From: Pseudomonas alliivorans
GTDB taxonomy: Bacteria; Pseudomonadota; Gammaproteobacteria; Pseudomonadales; Pseudomonadaceae
Assembly: GCF_017826695.1 (NCBI RefSeq)
Contig: NZ_JAFFZW010000004.1
Location: 310,001-374,000, forward strand
Length of the DNA stretch: 64,000 nucleotides
Direction of reading: 5' to 3'
Of this stretch, positions 28,368 to 37,727 are shown piece by piece (the stretch's first letter is position 1; each line of letters opens with the position of its first letter). The notes beneath the pieces were generated by a model. It was given only the letters and a program-made list of their open reading frames with translations, had not been told where the DNA came from and made no database searches. The position numbers and the translations under genes are program-made.

Positions 28368-29419
28368 AAGGCACCTGCTTGCTGTTCAGTGGGTGAGGAT
28401 TGTGTGTCGATGCTGGCATCCACCGACATCCCGACCCTCAACCGGGCGGCAAACGGCTGCCCCGGATCAAGAACGATTTTCACCGGAATACGCTGCACGA
28501 CCTTGGTGAAGTTCCCCGTGGCGTTGTCGGGCCGCACGGCTGCGAAGGTCACGCCGGTAGCCGGGGCAATGCTTTGCACGTGAGCCTTGAAGACTTCGTC
28601 AGGATAGGTGTCGACACGCACCTCAACCGCTTGCCCAACGCTCACATGGGTCAGTTGGGTTTCCTGAAAATTGCCCACCACGTAGGCCTCGGCGAGCGGC
28701 ACCACCGACAGCAACCTGCTGCCCGGATTCACATAGTTACCGACGCGCACTGCCCGCTCGCCCACCACACCATCGATGGGCGCAACGATGCGCGTGTAGG
28801 AGACCTGCAACTGCGCTTGATCACGCGCGGCCTGTGCGTGCCTGAGACCTGCCTCGGCACTGTGCTGGCGAGCCGTCAGGATGTCGACCTGCTTGCGCTC
28901 GGCCACCAGTGACGCACTGGCACTGGCGTGGTTGGCATTGGCCGTGTCGATCCGGTTACGCGCCTGCTGCGCGTTCTGCACGGTGCCTGCACCGGCACCT
29001 GCCAGATGCTCGTAACGGTCGCGCTCCTGCTCGGCAAAGCGCACCGCGGCCGTGCTGGCCGTCAACGCGGCCCTGGCCTGATCAATGATCGCCGTCTGAC
29101 GCTGCAGCAAGGCGGTGACCTGCTCCAGCTCCGCCGCTGCGCTCGCCACACCCGCCTCTGCCGAAGCCAGCGCAGCCTGCACATCGCGATCATCAATCAT
29201 GGCCAGCAATTGCCCTGCCTTGACCGGCTGATTGTCCTCCACCAGCACCTGGCTGATGAAGCCCGACACCTTGGGCGCGACCACCGAATAATCGGCCGTG
29301 ATGAACGCATCGTTGGTGGCCTGACGGGTGCTGTCGCCGGTCAGTGTGTAGATCCCCAGACCAGCGAGCACGATTGCCGCGCCACACAGGGCCAGGGTCT
29401 GTTTTGAAGTCATGCTCAT
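28364..29419 (-). CDS. Membrane-fusion protein (EmrA/HlyD family)
   Basis: This 351-residue protein has one N-terminal membrane helix (LALCGAAIVLAGLGIYTL), a lipoyl-type half (VVAPKVSGFISQVLVEDNQP), a long coiled-coil hairpin (about 85-200) and a beta-barrel domain (TRIVAPIDGVVGERAVRVGN). It bridges the inner-membrane transporter and the outer-membrane channel. It lies 21 bases downstream of the MFS gene. Confidence 0.95.
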   Translation of the reverse strand: MSMTSKQTLALCGAAIVLAGLGIYTLTGDSTRQATNDAFITADYSVVAPKVSGFISQVLVEDNQPVKAGQLLAMIDDRDVQAALASAEAGVASAAAELEQVTALLQRQTAIIDQARAALTASTAAVRFAEQERDRYEHLAGAGAGTVQNAQQARNRIDTANANHASASASLVAERKQVDILTARQHSAEAGLRHAQAARDQAQLQVSYTRIVAPIDGVVGERAVRVGNYVNPGSRLLSVVPLAEAYVVGNFQETQLTHVSVGQAVEVRVDTYPDEVFKAHVQSIAPATGVTFAAVRPDNATGNFTKVVQRIPVKIVLDPGQPFAARLRVGMSVDASIDTQSSPTEQQAGAL

Positions 29420-29440
29420 GAAAAAGGTCTCGACAGGAAA

Positions 29441-30985
29441 TCAGTTCGGTGCACGAGGCGGATAGACCCGCGTCGGCATCAGAGGAATCAGCAGCACCAG
29501 CCCTGCGGCCAGCCAGCCCATGCAGAAGTACAGATCGGCACTGGTCAGCACCACGGCCTGCTCATGCAGACGATGGGTCAGGGAGGCCACCGAATCGTCC
29601 GCAGCCAGCCAGGGGGAATTGCCCAGACGGTCAACCAGCACATTGGAGTGAAAATGCTGGCGCGAGGTGGTCAAGGCTTCCAGTACGCCGGTGGCGATAA
29701 CCGCCGACAACCCGCGCACGGTGTTGAACCACGAAGACGCGAACGGGCCATCGGGCGGCGCGATTCCGCCAGTTGCCTGCATCAGCAACGGCAAGACCGC
29801 CATTGGCTGGGCAACGATCTGCAGTAGCTGCAAACCGTAGAAGTTGTCGCGAATCCACTCCGACGTCATTTGCGTCGCCAACCCGCAATACAGCGCGAGC
29901 AGGCCGAGGCCGATCGCCAATACCCAGCGGCAATCGATCCAGCGCACATTGCACAACGCTGCCACCAGAGGCAGTGCAAACAGTTGGGGCAAAGCAACGA
30001 TCAGCATCAGCGGAGCAGTCTGCAACGGCCGGTAACCGTGCACCTGGGCCAGATAGGAAGACGGAATCGAGGCGACTGCCGTCAGAACGATCAGCACGCC
30101 TCCCAGCGTCAGCAAGGCGTGCGACAGGTTTCGGCTTGCCAGCAACTGCAGCTTGAAGAACGGCACCGGGGTGAACCACTCATTGATCATGAACGCCACT
30201 ATCAGCACCACGCCGCCACCCAACAGCCAGCAGATCAGCCGAGATTCGAACCAGTCCAGACGATTGCCTTGCAGGATGCCGATCACCAGCGCAGCAATGG
30301 CAGGCAGACCGAGCAGCACGCCACGCCAGTTGAACGCCTTGAAGCGCTCCAGACGCAACGGGTCCTGGGGAATGCCGTGGGCGATGGCGATCATCGCGAC
30401 CAGGCACGGAGGGATCACCTGCCAGAACGTCCACTGCCAGTTGAAGTGCTCGGTCCACAAGGCGGCGAGCGGCGTGCCCAGACTCGGGCCGAAGGTTGCG
30501 GTCAGTGCGTAACCGGCCAGTCCATAGAGCTTGATATGAGGCGGCAAAAAGCGCAGCGCAACGGTCATCAGCATCGGTGGCAGACAACCCGCCGCCAGAC
30601 CTTGCAGGATGCGCAGGACCAGCAGGCTGGCGTAATTCGGCGCGAACGGACACAACAGGCCCAGCACGACGAAGGCCGCGATCGCGCCGAGAGTGAACCG
30701 TCGCAACGACAGGCTGACCGCGAACCATGGCGCAAACGCCATCGCCGCAACCGAGGTTGCCGAATAGGCCGCCACCAGCCAGGTTGCCTCATCCGCACCG
30801 ATGAACATCGCGCCACGAATGTCGGCCATGGCGATGCGCGTCACGCCCTCGTTGATCCCGGCGACCAGCACCGCCAGCAGCACGCCCAGAAGCCCGATGA
30901 TCGTCTGCAGCCCGAATACCGCAGGTGCAGGTCTCACGGGCTGCGCAGCAGGAGTGACAGCGTCGATAGCGACGAGGGAAGACAT
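29441..30985 (-). CDS. EmrB-type MFS drug efflux protein (DHA2)
   Basis: This 514-residue protein has about 14 membrane segments. Recognisable are the conserved acidic/D-rich first helix loop (GADEATWLVAAYSATSVAAM), the motif-A region and motif C (LAGYALTATFGPSLGTPLAA). It exports hydrophobic compounds with proton exchange, together with the next two genes (EmrAB-OMF layout). No regulator gene lies beside it; substrate unknown. Confidence 0.95.
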   Translation of the reverse strand: MSSLVAIDAVTPAAQPVRPAPAVFGLQTIIGLLGVLLAVLVAGINEGVTRIAMADIRGAMFIGADEATWLVAAYSATSVAAMAFAPWFAVSLSLRRFTLGAIAAFVVLGLLCPFAPNYASLLVLRILQGLAAGCLPPMLMTVALRFLPPHIKLYGLAGYALTATFGPSLGTPLAALWTEHFNWQWTFWQVIPPCLVAMIAIAHGIPQDPLRLERFKAFNWRGVLLGLPAIAALVIGILQGNRLDWFESRLICWLLGGGVVLIVAFMINEWFTPVPFFKLQLLASRNLSHALLTLGGVLIVLTAVASIPSSYLAQVHGYRPLQTAPLMLIVALPQLFALPLVAALCNVRWIDCRWVLAIGLGLLALYCGLATQMTSEWIRDNFYGLQLLQIVAQPMAVLPLLMQATGGIAPPDGPFASSWFNTVRGLSAVIATGVLEALTTSRQHFHSNVLVDRLGNSPWLAADDSVASLTHRLHEQAVVLTSADLYFCMGWLAAGLVLLIPLMPTRVYPPRAPN

Positions 30986-31188
30986 GGGCGATGGATCCAG
31001 AGCGAGGGAAGCGCTGGCATTTTAGAAAACGGCGTCGCTCAGGAAAATTTACATTTGCACAGGGTATAAGTGCACGGGACGCACGAATGCAGATGCATAC
31101 ATGTCTCTACGTTTATGGATGGCTGATCGCAGCTCAAGCGTCACTCGGAAAAGAGAGATGAACTCGGGAACGTGACGAGACGGCAGGC

Positions 31189-32115
31189 TCATGCATACGG
31201 GCTGTCCCAATAACGCTTGTACATCCCGAGTCTTTTCTTCACGCCTCGAGGCAGGCGTTTTTCCTGCCTGCTGAGCTTGTAGGCCAGCAGCTTGACGGCG
31301 TTGCGGACGAAGGACATAGGCCACCAGAGAAAGCGTCTTGGGCCGAGAAACGCGAGTTCGGACTTCACGTAGCGCATACCTTCGCCCGCGATGCCGCCGA
31401 AGGTTTCGTAGATCCACGCTTCACGGGACTGGAACACGCCAATGTCGAAGTAGCGCCGAAACTCCTCACGCAGACTGTAATTGTGCGAATGCCGACAGAC
31501 CGCCGAGCCCTCGTAGGCCACTTTCCAGCCGTCGATCAACATCTTCGCCGTCACGTACATGTCCTCGGAGAGAATCACATGCCGGGGAAATCCGCCAATG
31601 GACAGCAAGGCTTCTCCGCGATAGGCCGCAAAGGAATTGGACATGAATGGCGTCTTGATGCCCAGCACCGGCGCGTCGGCCAGGGTCTTGATCTGAGACG
31701 TCGGCGGATAATTGAACAGCCGCGCGTGCTGGGCCAGCAGGTTGGCGTTCTTGTGCGGCAATTGCCGCCCGCACACGGCACCGACCCCGGGATCGGCGAA
31801 TGGCAGCAGGATGTTGGCAATTGCATCGACGTCTTCGACGTAGGCGTCCTGAGTCATATAGACGTAAACGTCATACTCGGGATGCAGATCGACCATCATC
31901 TGCCGGGTGCCGCCATGGTTGAAGTCCTTGCCGTCGATGCGCAATACGTTTGCGCAACGGGCCCGAGCCAGCTCAAGCGTGCCGTCCGATGAACTGGAAT
32001 CGACGATCAGCGTGTCGAACGTCGCCGTCTGCATGGCCAGAGAGTCCAGCAGGCGCTCCAGTTCCTTACGTCCGTTGTAGGTCGGGATGACACAAGCCAC
32101 TCTCAATGACGCCAT
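31189..32115 (-). CDS. GT2 glycosyltransferase, rhamnosyltransferase-like
   Basis: This 308-residue GT-A protein starts MASLRVACVIPTYNGRKELE and shows SSSSDGTLELA, the DxD-like VYMTQDAYVEDVDA, and the catalytic-side SEDMYVTAKMLIDG. It resembles WbbL/RfbN-type rhamnosyltransferases that build O-antigen or other surface sugars. It is a lone gene without other sugar genes around it, so its acceptor is unclear. Confidence 0.88.
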   Translation of the reverse strand: MASLRVACVIPTYNGRKELERLLDSLAMQTATFDTLIVDSSSSDGTLELARARCANVLRIDGKDFNHGGTRQMMVDLHPEYDVYVYMTQDAYVEDVDAIANILLPFADPGVGAVCGRQLPHKNANLLAQHARLFNYPPTSQIKTLADAPVLGIKTPFMSNSFAAYRGEALLSIGGFPRHVILSEDMYVTAKMLIDGWKVAYEGSAVCRHSHNYSLREEFRRYFDIGVFQSREAWIYETFGGIAGEGMRYVKSELAFLGPRRFLWWPMSFVRNAVKLLAYKLSRQEKRLPRGVKKRLGMYKRYWDSPYA

Positions 32116-32198
32116 AACAATACTCCGGGGCGAAAACAGGATGCCCTACTTGTCAGCGTTGTTGAGGGTAGCTCATGCCCGCTCAGCCAGCCATGACG

Positions 32199-33410
32199 TC
32201 AGCCCATGACCTCGCTCAAGGCGATAAAGTTGACCCAGTCACCTTCAGTCACCGTTGCCCCCTCACGCACCTCTATCAGCCCGTCGGCCCAGGCCGCGCT
32301 ACGCAGCACACCGGAGCTCTGGTTACGATAGGGAACCGCCTTGCCCTGCTCGAGACGCCCGCGCAGGTATTCGCGACGATTGCCCGGACGCGTCCAGGCG
32401 AACCCGGCAGGCACCGCAAACTTCAATGGCGCGACGTCGAGCACGCCCTGGCGGCGCAACAGATAGGCGCGGGCCAGCAACGCAAAGGTCACCAGGGTGG
32501 AAGCCGGATTCCCCGGCAAGCCGATGACCGGTACGCCGCGAAAATGCCCGAATGTCAGTGGTTTGCCTGGTTTGATGGCAAGCTTCCAGAGTGACAGCTC
32601 GCCTTCTTCGCGCAACGCATGACCCAGAAAATCCGCCTCGCCCACCGACACGCCGCCGGTGGACAGAATCAGGTCGACCTCGTGCAGACTCGCCAGCGCG
32701 GCGCGGGTCTTCGCCAGATCGTCCGGCAGGATTCCGGCATCCACGACTTCGCACTGCAAACGCTTCAGCCAGCTGCACAACAGCACGCGGTTGCTGTTGT
32801 AGATCTGCCCCGGCCCGAGCGGCTGGCCCGGCTCGATCAATTCGTCGCCCGTCGACAGCACCGCCACGCGTACCCGCCGAACCACATCCAGCTCTGCCAG
32901 CCCCAGCGAAGCAGCCAGTCCCAATTCGATGGGCCCCAGGCGTGTACCAGCCGCCAGGACCGTATCGCCAATCCGGGTTTCCTGTCCCTGAGGACGGATG
33001 TTCTGCTCCACCTTCAGTGATTCGGTGAAACGCACGCGCTGGTCATCCAGCACCTCGGCGTTTTCCTGCATTTCGACGCAATCAGCGCCCTCAGGCACCG
33101 GCGCACCGGTGAAGATGCGTGCACAGGTACCGGGCGCCAGAGGCTCGGGAGCCTGGCCAGCGAAGATACGCTGACTGACGGGCAGCGGCTCTCCGCGCCA
33201 GTCAGCCACGCGCAGGGCGTAGCCGTCCATGGCGCTGTTGGGCCAGGGCGGCAGGTCCAGCGTCGATACCAGATCGGTCGCCAGCACGCGGCCTTCGGCA
33301 TCGAGCAGCCTGACACGCTCATGCTGTGTGATCGGCGCGGCCTCAGCCATTTCCAGCAGACGCGCGATGGCGTCTTCGACAGGCATCAAGGCCTTGGGCT
33401 CAGCGCTCAT
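32199..33410 (-). CDS. moeA: Molybdopterin molybdenumtransferase
   Basis: This 403-residue protein inserts molybdate into adenylated molybdopterin. Domains are an N-terminal region with LPPWPNSAMDGYALRV, a MoaB/MogA-like core (VAVLSTGDELIEPGQPLGPG, then LSTGGVSVGEADF and GLPGNPASTLVTFALL) and a C-terminal beta domain. It follows moaB by 6 bases, forming a moaB-moeA operon. Confidence 0.97.
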   Translation of the reverse strand: MSAEPKALMPVEDAIARLLEMAEAAPITQHERVRLLDAEGRVLATDLVSTLDLPPWPNSAMDGYALRVADWRGEPLPVSQRIFAGQAPEPLAPGTCARIFTGAPVPEGADCVEMQENAEVLDDQRVRFTESLKVEQNIRPQGQETRIGDTVLAAGTRLGPIELGLAASLGLAELDVVRRVRVAVLSTGDELIEPGQPLGPGQIYNSNRVLLCSWLKRLQCEVVDAGILPDDLAKTRAALASLHEVDLILSTGGVSVGEADFLGHALREEGELSLWKLAIKPGKPLTFGHFRGVPVIGLPGNPASTLVTFALLARAYLLRRQGVLDVAPLKFAVPAGFAWTRPGNRREYLRGRLEQGKAVPYRNQSSGVLRSAAWADGLIEVREGATVTEGDWVNFIALSEVMG

Positions 33411-33416
33411 GGCCGT

Positions 33417-33956
33417 TCAACCACGGGTCGCGCAGGGCTCGGCCTGCTTGAGATGAGGAACGAAATTGCACGGGCGGAAACGTGAATCCAGTTGCTGAGC
33501 CAGGATGCCGTCCCAGGCGGTACGCACAGCGTTGGTGGAACCCGGCAGGCAGCAGACCAGCGTTGCGTTGGACAGCCCGGCCAGCGCACGCGACTGAATG
33601 GTCGAGGTGCCGATGTCCGGCACCGAAATCTGTCGGAACAGCTCGCCGAATCCATCGACCTGCTTGTCCAGCAGGCAGGCCACGGCTTCAGGCGTACTGT
33701 CACGTCCGGTGAAGCCGGTGCCGCCGGTGATCAATACGACCTGAACCTGCTCATCGGCGATCCAGGTCGCCACCTGGGCGCGGATTTTATACAGGTCGTC
33801 CTTGAGCAGGACGCGCTCGATCAGGCCGTGACCGGCTTCGGTCAGGCGATCGACAAACATCTGGCCCGAGGTATCGGTTTCGCGGGTGCGGGTGTCGCTG
33901 ACGGTCAGTACAGCGATGTTCAGGGGTACAAAAGGTGTGTCAGCCTTTGCTTTCAT
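33417..33956 (-). CDS. moaB: Molybdenum cofactor biosynthesis protein B
   Basis: This 179-residue MogA/MoaB-fold protein starts at ATG 33956 (MKAKADTPFVPLNIAVLTVS). It contains TRTRETDTSGQ, the pterin-binding LITGGTGFTGRDSTPEAV and LPGSTNAVRTAWDGIL. It adenylates or binds molybdopterin before MoeA acts. It is divergent from mobA. Confidence 0.96.
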   Translation of the reverse strand: MKAKADTPFVPLNIAVLTVSDTRTRETDTSGQMFVDRLTEAGHGLIERVLLKDDLYKIRAQVATWIADEQVQVVLITGGTGFTGRDSTPEAVACLLDKQVDGFGELFRQISVPDIGTSTIQSRALAGLSNATLVCCLPGSTNAVRTAWDGILAQQLDSRFRPCNFVPHLKQAEPCATRG

Positions 33957-34032
33957 GGCCTCGATCCGGTTGTTAAGGAAACAGGCCGGTGTTATATCAC
34001 AGCACTCCTTTTGACTGCCTGCCGAGTCTCCG

Positions 34033-34638
34033 ATGATCGCCTCTGCCCCATTGCCGCCCTGCTCGATTCTGCTGCTCGCAGGAGGTCGCGGCCAGCGCAT
34101 GGGCGGTCGCGACAAAGGGCTAATCGCGTGGCAGGGCGAACCGATGATCCAGCATCTGCATCGTCTGGCGCGGCCGCTGACCGATGACCTGATCATTTCC
34201 TGCAATCGAAACCTTGAAAGCTACGCCGCGTTCGCTGACCGACTGGTTCAGGACAGTGACACTGAGTTCAACGGTCCGCTGGCCGGAATCCTCGCCGCGC
34301 TACCGCTGGCCCGGCATGACACGCTTTTGGTGCTGCCCTGCGACGCGCCGCTGATCGATAAATCGCTGCTGGACGCACTGCGCCAGCTTGCGGAAAGGCA
34401 CCCGGACAACCCGGTCATGGTGCGTGAAGGTGAACATTGGCAGCCGCTTTTATGTATCATCCCGACCGCCCACGCTGCGACGCTGGAAGCCGCATGGCAG
34501 ACAGGCGAGCGCAGCCCACGGCGGGCGTTGGCACCCCTGCATCCTGTGGCCCTGCAACTGGAGGCGGGAGACCCGAGACTGGCCAACCTGAACACACCCT
34601 GTCTGCTGGCCGGATCAGATGACAACCGACACAAGTGA
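34033..34638 (+). CDS. mobA: Molybdenum cofactor guanylyltransferase
   Basis: This 201-residue nucleotidyltransferase joins GMP to Mo-molybdopterin to give the MGD cofactor. The GTP-binding loop is [19 protein letters not shown], and the metal site is in [14 protein letters not shown]. It is transcribed away from moaB-moeA, with a shared 76-base promoter gap. Confidence 0.97.
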   Translation: MIASAPLPPCSILLLAGGRGQRMGGRDKGLIAWQGEPMIQHLHRLARPLTDDLIISCNRNLESYAAFADRLVQDSDTEFNGPLAGILAALPLARHDTLLVLPCDAPLIDKSLLDALRQLAERHPDNPVMVREGEHWQPLLCIIPTAHAATLEAAWQTGERSPRRALAPLHPVALQLEAGDPRLANLNTPCLLAGSDDNRHK

Positions 34639-34711
34639 CTGTTCATTGAACTTGCTGCGGGTGTATACGTCTTACGGTCAGTTAATCAAGAATCCATCTG
34701 GAGACACAGTA

Positions 34712-34936
34712 ATGAAACAACGGACCCTTCCCGCTGCCTTTCTGCTTGCACTGGGCATCGCCTCTTTGGCTGGCTGCGCTTCGCCCACTGTGATCACTCT
34801 GAATGATGGTCGTGAAATCCAGTCTGTCGACACTCCGAAGTATGATGAGGACTCGGGCTTCTACGAGTTCAAGCAGCTTGATGGCAAGCAGACCCGCATC
34901 AACAAGGATCAGGTACGTACCGTCAAGGATCTGTGA
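34712..34936 (+). CDS. YgdI/YgdR-family small lipoprotein (second copy)
   Basis: This 74-residue protein starts at ATG 34712 after GGAG. The lipobox is SLAGC. The mature part (SPTVITLNDGREIQSVDTPK, then GFYEFKQLDGKQTRINKDQV) parallels the copy at 18796 position by position. Function unknown. A strong terminator follows. Confidence 0.9.
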   Translation: MKQRTLPAAFLLALGIASLAGCASPTVITLNDGREIQSVDTPKYDEDSGFYEFKQLDGKQTRINKDQVRTVKDL

Positions 34937-34960
34937 TCCTCGCGTAGCGTCCCTGATGTG

Positions 34961-34989
34961 AAAAAACCCGCCGAGTGCGGGTTTTTTTT
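34961..34989 (+). terminator. Rho-independent terminator
   Basis: AAACCCGC pairs with GCGGGTTT over a short loop (CGAGT), flanked by A6 and T8. It ends the lipoprotein transcript and can also stop the converging pseudouridine synthase gene. Confidence 0.92.
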
Positions 34990-35006
34990 GCCTGCTCGCT
35001 TCGTGA

Positions 35007-35912
35007 CTACCAATCGAGTGTCAGGCGGCTGTGAAACTCGCGGGGCTTGCCACTGAGCGGGTCGTCGAAACGCAGCGCCTTGGCCAGCAGCTTGAGCGGC
35101 TGTTGATAGTCATCGACCGCATCCCTGATCACCTCCGGGTAGAACGGGTCGTTGCAGATCGCAGCACCCAGCGCGGCCATATGTACGCGCAACTGATGTT
35201 TCTTGCCCGTCACCGGGTACAGCCCATAGCGCCAGAGCGATTCATTGCGTTCGAGCACTTCGATGCGGGTCTGCGTATTTGCAGGCCCCGCTGCTTCCTG
35301 CATGCGGAAGAACGGTTCGCCATCGACCAGACGGCTCTCGTGCAATCGTGGAAACTCGATCGAAGGCAGCGCAGGCGCAATCGCCTCGTAGAACTTGTCG
35401 ATACGCCGCGTGGGAAACAGTGCCTGATACGCGGAACGGGTCTGCCTGTTGGCCGAAAACAGCACCAGCCCGGCGGTGTGACGGTCGATGCGGTGCAAGG
35501 GCACCAGATCCGGATTGTCCAGACGATGAATCAGACGACGCAGCAGGGTCTGCTCGACGTATTCGCCCGCAGGCGTGACCGGCAGAAAGTGTGGTTTGTC
35601 GGCGACCACCAGATGTTCGTCGGCATACAGGATGGTCTCGACGACAGGAATCGGCGCCTCGTTCGGCACTTCGCGAAAATAGTGAATCTTCAGGCCTTCG
35701 CGGTAAGCCAGGTCAGCCGTGATGGCTTTGCCGCTGGCGTCCAGCACCCGCGACCGGGCCATACGGTCCAGCCACTCTTCGCGACTGATGGCGGGAAACT
35801 TTGCGCACAGGCAATCCAATACCGTCGTCCATGGGCCTGCAGGCAGGTACAGCGTACTGGCTTGCTGGTGAGCGGCGCGAAAAACGGATTCGGACATGCG
35901 TGGACTCGTCAT
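35007..35912 (-). CDS. RluA-family pseudouridine synthase
   Basis: This 301-residue enzyme converts uridine to pseudouridine in structured RNA. The catalytic aspartate lies in LVPLHRIDRHTAGLVLF; VVADKPHFLPVTPAG and TGKKHQLRVHMAALG complete the RluA pattern. The N-terminus lacks a clear S4 domain. The substrate (rRNA or tRNA) cannot be told. ATG 35897 is an alternative start. Confidence 0.9.
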   Translation of the reverse strand: MTSPRMSESVFRAAHQQASTLYLPAGPWTTVLDCLCAKFPAISREEWLDRMARSRVLDASGKAITADLAYREGLKIHYFREVPNEAPIPVVETILYADEHLVVADKPHFLPVTPAGEYVEQTLLRRLIHRLDNPDLVPLHRIDRHTAGLVLFSANRQTRSAYQALFPTRRIDKFYEAIAPALPSIEFPRLHESRLVDGEPFFRMQEAAGPANTQTRIEVLERNESLWRYGLYPVTGKKHQLRVHMAALGAAICNDPFYPEVIRDAVDDYQQPLKLLAKALRFDDPLSGKPREFHSRLTLDW

Positions 35913-36087
35913 CTCTTGAAAAGGCTTGAACGGCTATGGCCGCGCATTATCCCTGATCGGGGCGATCACCGCACAGAATCAACGCATGGCAATTGATCCG
36001 CCACTGCGTCACTATTAACCATCTGGTACATTTTTTTGAAACCTTCCCGCCATCGGGCGGCACGACAAAAACAAGAGACATACCGTC

Positions 36088-36942
36088 ATGAGCCACGTTG
36101 AATCAACCTCCGTACTCGCCGGCCTGATCGGCTCAGGCATTCAGGCATCACGCACCCCGGCGCTGCACGAACACGAAGGCGATGCGCAGGGCATTCGCTA
36201 TCTGTATCGCCTGATCGACATTGACGCGCTCAAGCTGGACATCAGCGCCCTGCCCCGCCTGGTCGAAGGTGCGCGTGACTGCGGCTTCACCGGCCTGAAT
36301 ATCACCTTTCCCTGCAAGCAGGCCGTCATCCCGCTGCTGGACGAGCTGTCCGAGGAAGCGCGCGGCATCGGCGCAGTCAATACCGTGGTGTTCAAGGACG
36401 GTAAAAGCACCGGCCATAACACCGACTGCCTGGGCTTCGCGGAAGGCTTCAAGCGTGGCCTGGACAAGGCGCCACGCCAGCATGTCGTGCAAATGGGTGC
36501 AGGCGGCGCGGGGGCTGCGGTGGCTTACGCGCTGTTAAGCGCAGGCGTGGAGCGCCTGAGCGTGTTCGAGGTCGAACCGCAACGCTCTCAGGCCCTGGTG
36601 GACAACCTCAACGCCCATTTCGGCGCAGGCCGGGCGCAGGTCGGTCTGGATTTGCCCGCAGCAATGGCCGAAGCCGATGGCGTGGTCAACACCACACCGG
36701 TCGGCATGGCCAAGTTGCCCGGCACGCCATTGCCGGTCGAGCTGTTGCGTGCTGCGCAGTGGGTCGCGGAAATCATCTACTTCCCGCTCGAAACCGAACT
36801 GCTCAAGCATGCTCGCACACTGGGGTGCCGCACGCTGGATGGCACGACCATGGCGGTGTTTCAGGCCGTGAAAGCCTTCGAGCTGTTCAGCGGCCGGTCA
36901 GCGGATGCCGAACGCATGATGCAGCACTTCCACAGCCTTTAG
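36088..36942 (+). CDS. Shikimate/quinate dehydrogenase-like protein
   Basis: This 284-residue AroE-family protein has the shikimate site (GSGIQASRTPALHEHEGDA), the catalytic lysine in NITFPCKQAVIPLLDE, NTDCLGFAEGF and a glycine-rich dinucleotide loop (VQMGAGGAGAAVAYAL). The N-terminal SxT pattern differs from biosynthetic AroE, pointing to a catabolic paralogue. Near quiC1 it would oxidise quinate or shikimate to the dehydro form. Substrate is inferred. Confidence 0.9.
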   Translation: MSHVESTSVLAGLIGSGIQASRTPALHEHEGDAQGIRYLYRLIDIDALKLDISALPRLVEGARDCGFTGLNITFPCKQAVIPLLDELSEEARGIGAVNTVVFKDGKSTGHNTDCLGFAEGFKRGLDKAPRQHVVQMGAGGAGAAVAYALLSAGVERLSVFEVEPQRSQALVDNLNAHFGAGRAQVGLDLPAAMAEADGVVNTTPVGMAKLPGTPLPVELLRAAQWVAEIIYFPLETELLKHARTLGCRTLDGTTMAVFQAVKAFELFSGRSADAERMMQHFHSL

Positions 36943-36945
36943 TCT

Positions 36946-37617
36946 TCAGGCTTTCAGGTAACGCAACACAGCGTCACAGATCATCGCCTTGTGACGCTGC
37001 CTGACCTCATCGCTCCACAGCTCGATCTGGAAGATCTCGCTGAAGGTGTGGCGGTTGGAAATGCGATAGAAACAGAACGAGCTGATCATCAAGTGCAGGT
37101 CGATCGGGTGCACGCCTGCTCGAAACTCGCCACTTTCCTCGCCTCGACGCAGAATGTCTTCCAGCGCCCGGATAATGTTCTGGCTCTTGGCCTGAATAGT
37201 ATCGGACTGCTTGACGTTTTCGCCGTTGTGAATGTTTTCGATGCAGACGATGCGCACGAAATCCACGTTGTTGTCGTGGTGATCGAAAGTGAACTCCACC
37301 ACGCGATGGATCGCCTCGACAGGCTCCAGCTCGCCCAGCTTCAACTCACTTTCGGTGTTGCGGATATCGCCGTAAAGCTTTTCCAGAACCTCGACGTAGA
37401 GCTGTTCCTTGCTGCCGAAGTAGTAATAGATCATCCGCTTGGACGTCCTGGTGCGTTCGGCTATCGCATCGACGCGCGCACCCGACAGGCCGTGAGCGAC
37501 AAATTCGGCCACGGCAGCCTGAAGGATGTCTTCGCGGGTCTTTTCCGGGTTGTTCTTGCGACCCAAGGGCCGCGACATGACAGGTTCGAGGGCAACGGAG
37601 TCGTCGGTTGTTTTCAT
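36946..37617 (-). CDS. TetR-family regulator
   Basis: This 223-residue protein has a TetR helix-turn-helix (TREDILQAAVAEFVAHGLSG, then TRTSKRMIYYYFGSKEQLY) and a C-terminal ligand-binding region. It stands between the dehydrogenase-like gene and quiC1 and probably controls one or both. ATG 37578 (MSRPLGRKN) is an alternative start. Confidence 0.92.
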   Translation of the reverse strand: MKTTDDSVALEPVMSRPLGRKNNPEKTREDILQAAVAEFVAHGLSGARVDAIAERTRTSKRMIYYYFGSKEQLYVEVLEKLYGDIRNTESELKLGELEPVEAIHRVVEFTFDHHDNNVDFVRIVCIENIHNGENVKQSDTIQAKSQNIIRALEDILRRGEESGEFRAGVHPIDLHLMISSFCFYRISNRHTFSEIFQIELWSDEVRQRHKAMICDAVLRYLKA

Positions 37618-37727
37618 TGTTGGCTCATGACCACGGGTTGTGCGTGGAGTATGCCGCCGAGCGTCGAGGCAGGGAAGCTGCGAGACACCTGAGTGCCCGC
37701 AGCGACCGGCTGGATCAGATCAAAAGC

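Noticed and set aside
31056..31074. TGCAC..GTGCA inverted repeat before the efflux operon
   Set aside because: Arms of five bases are too short to be significant and no local regulator is known.
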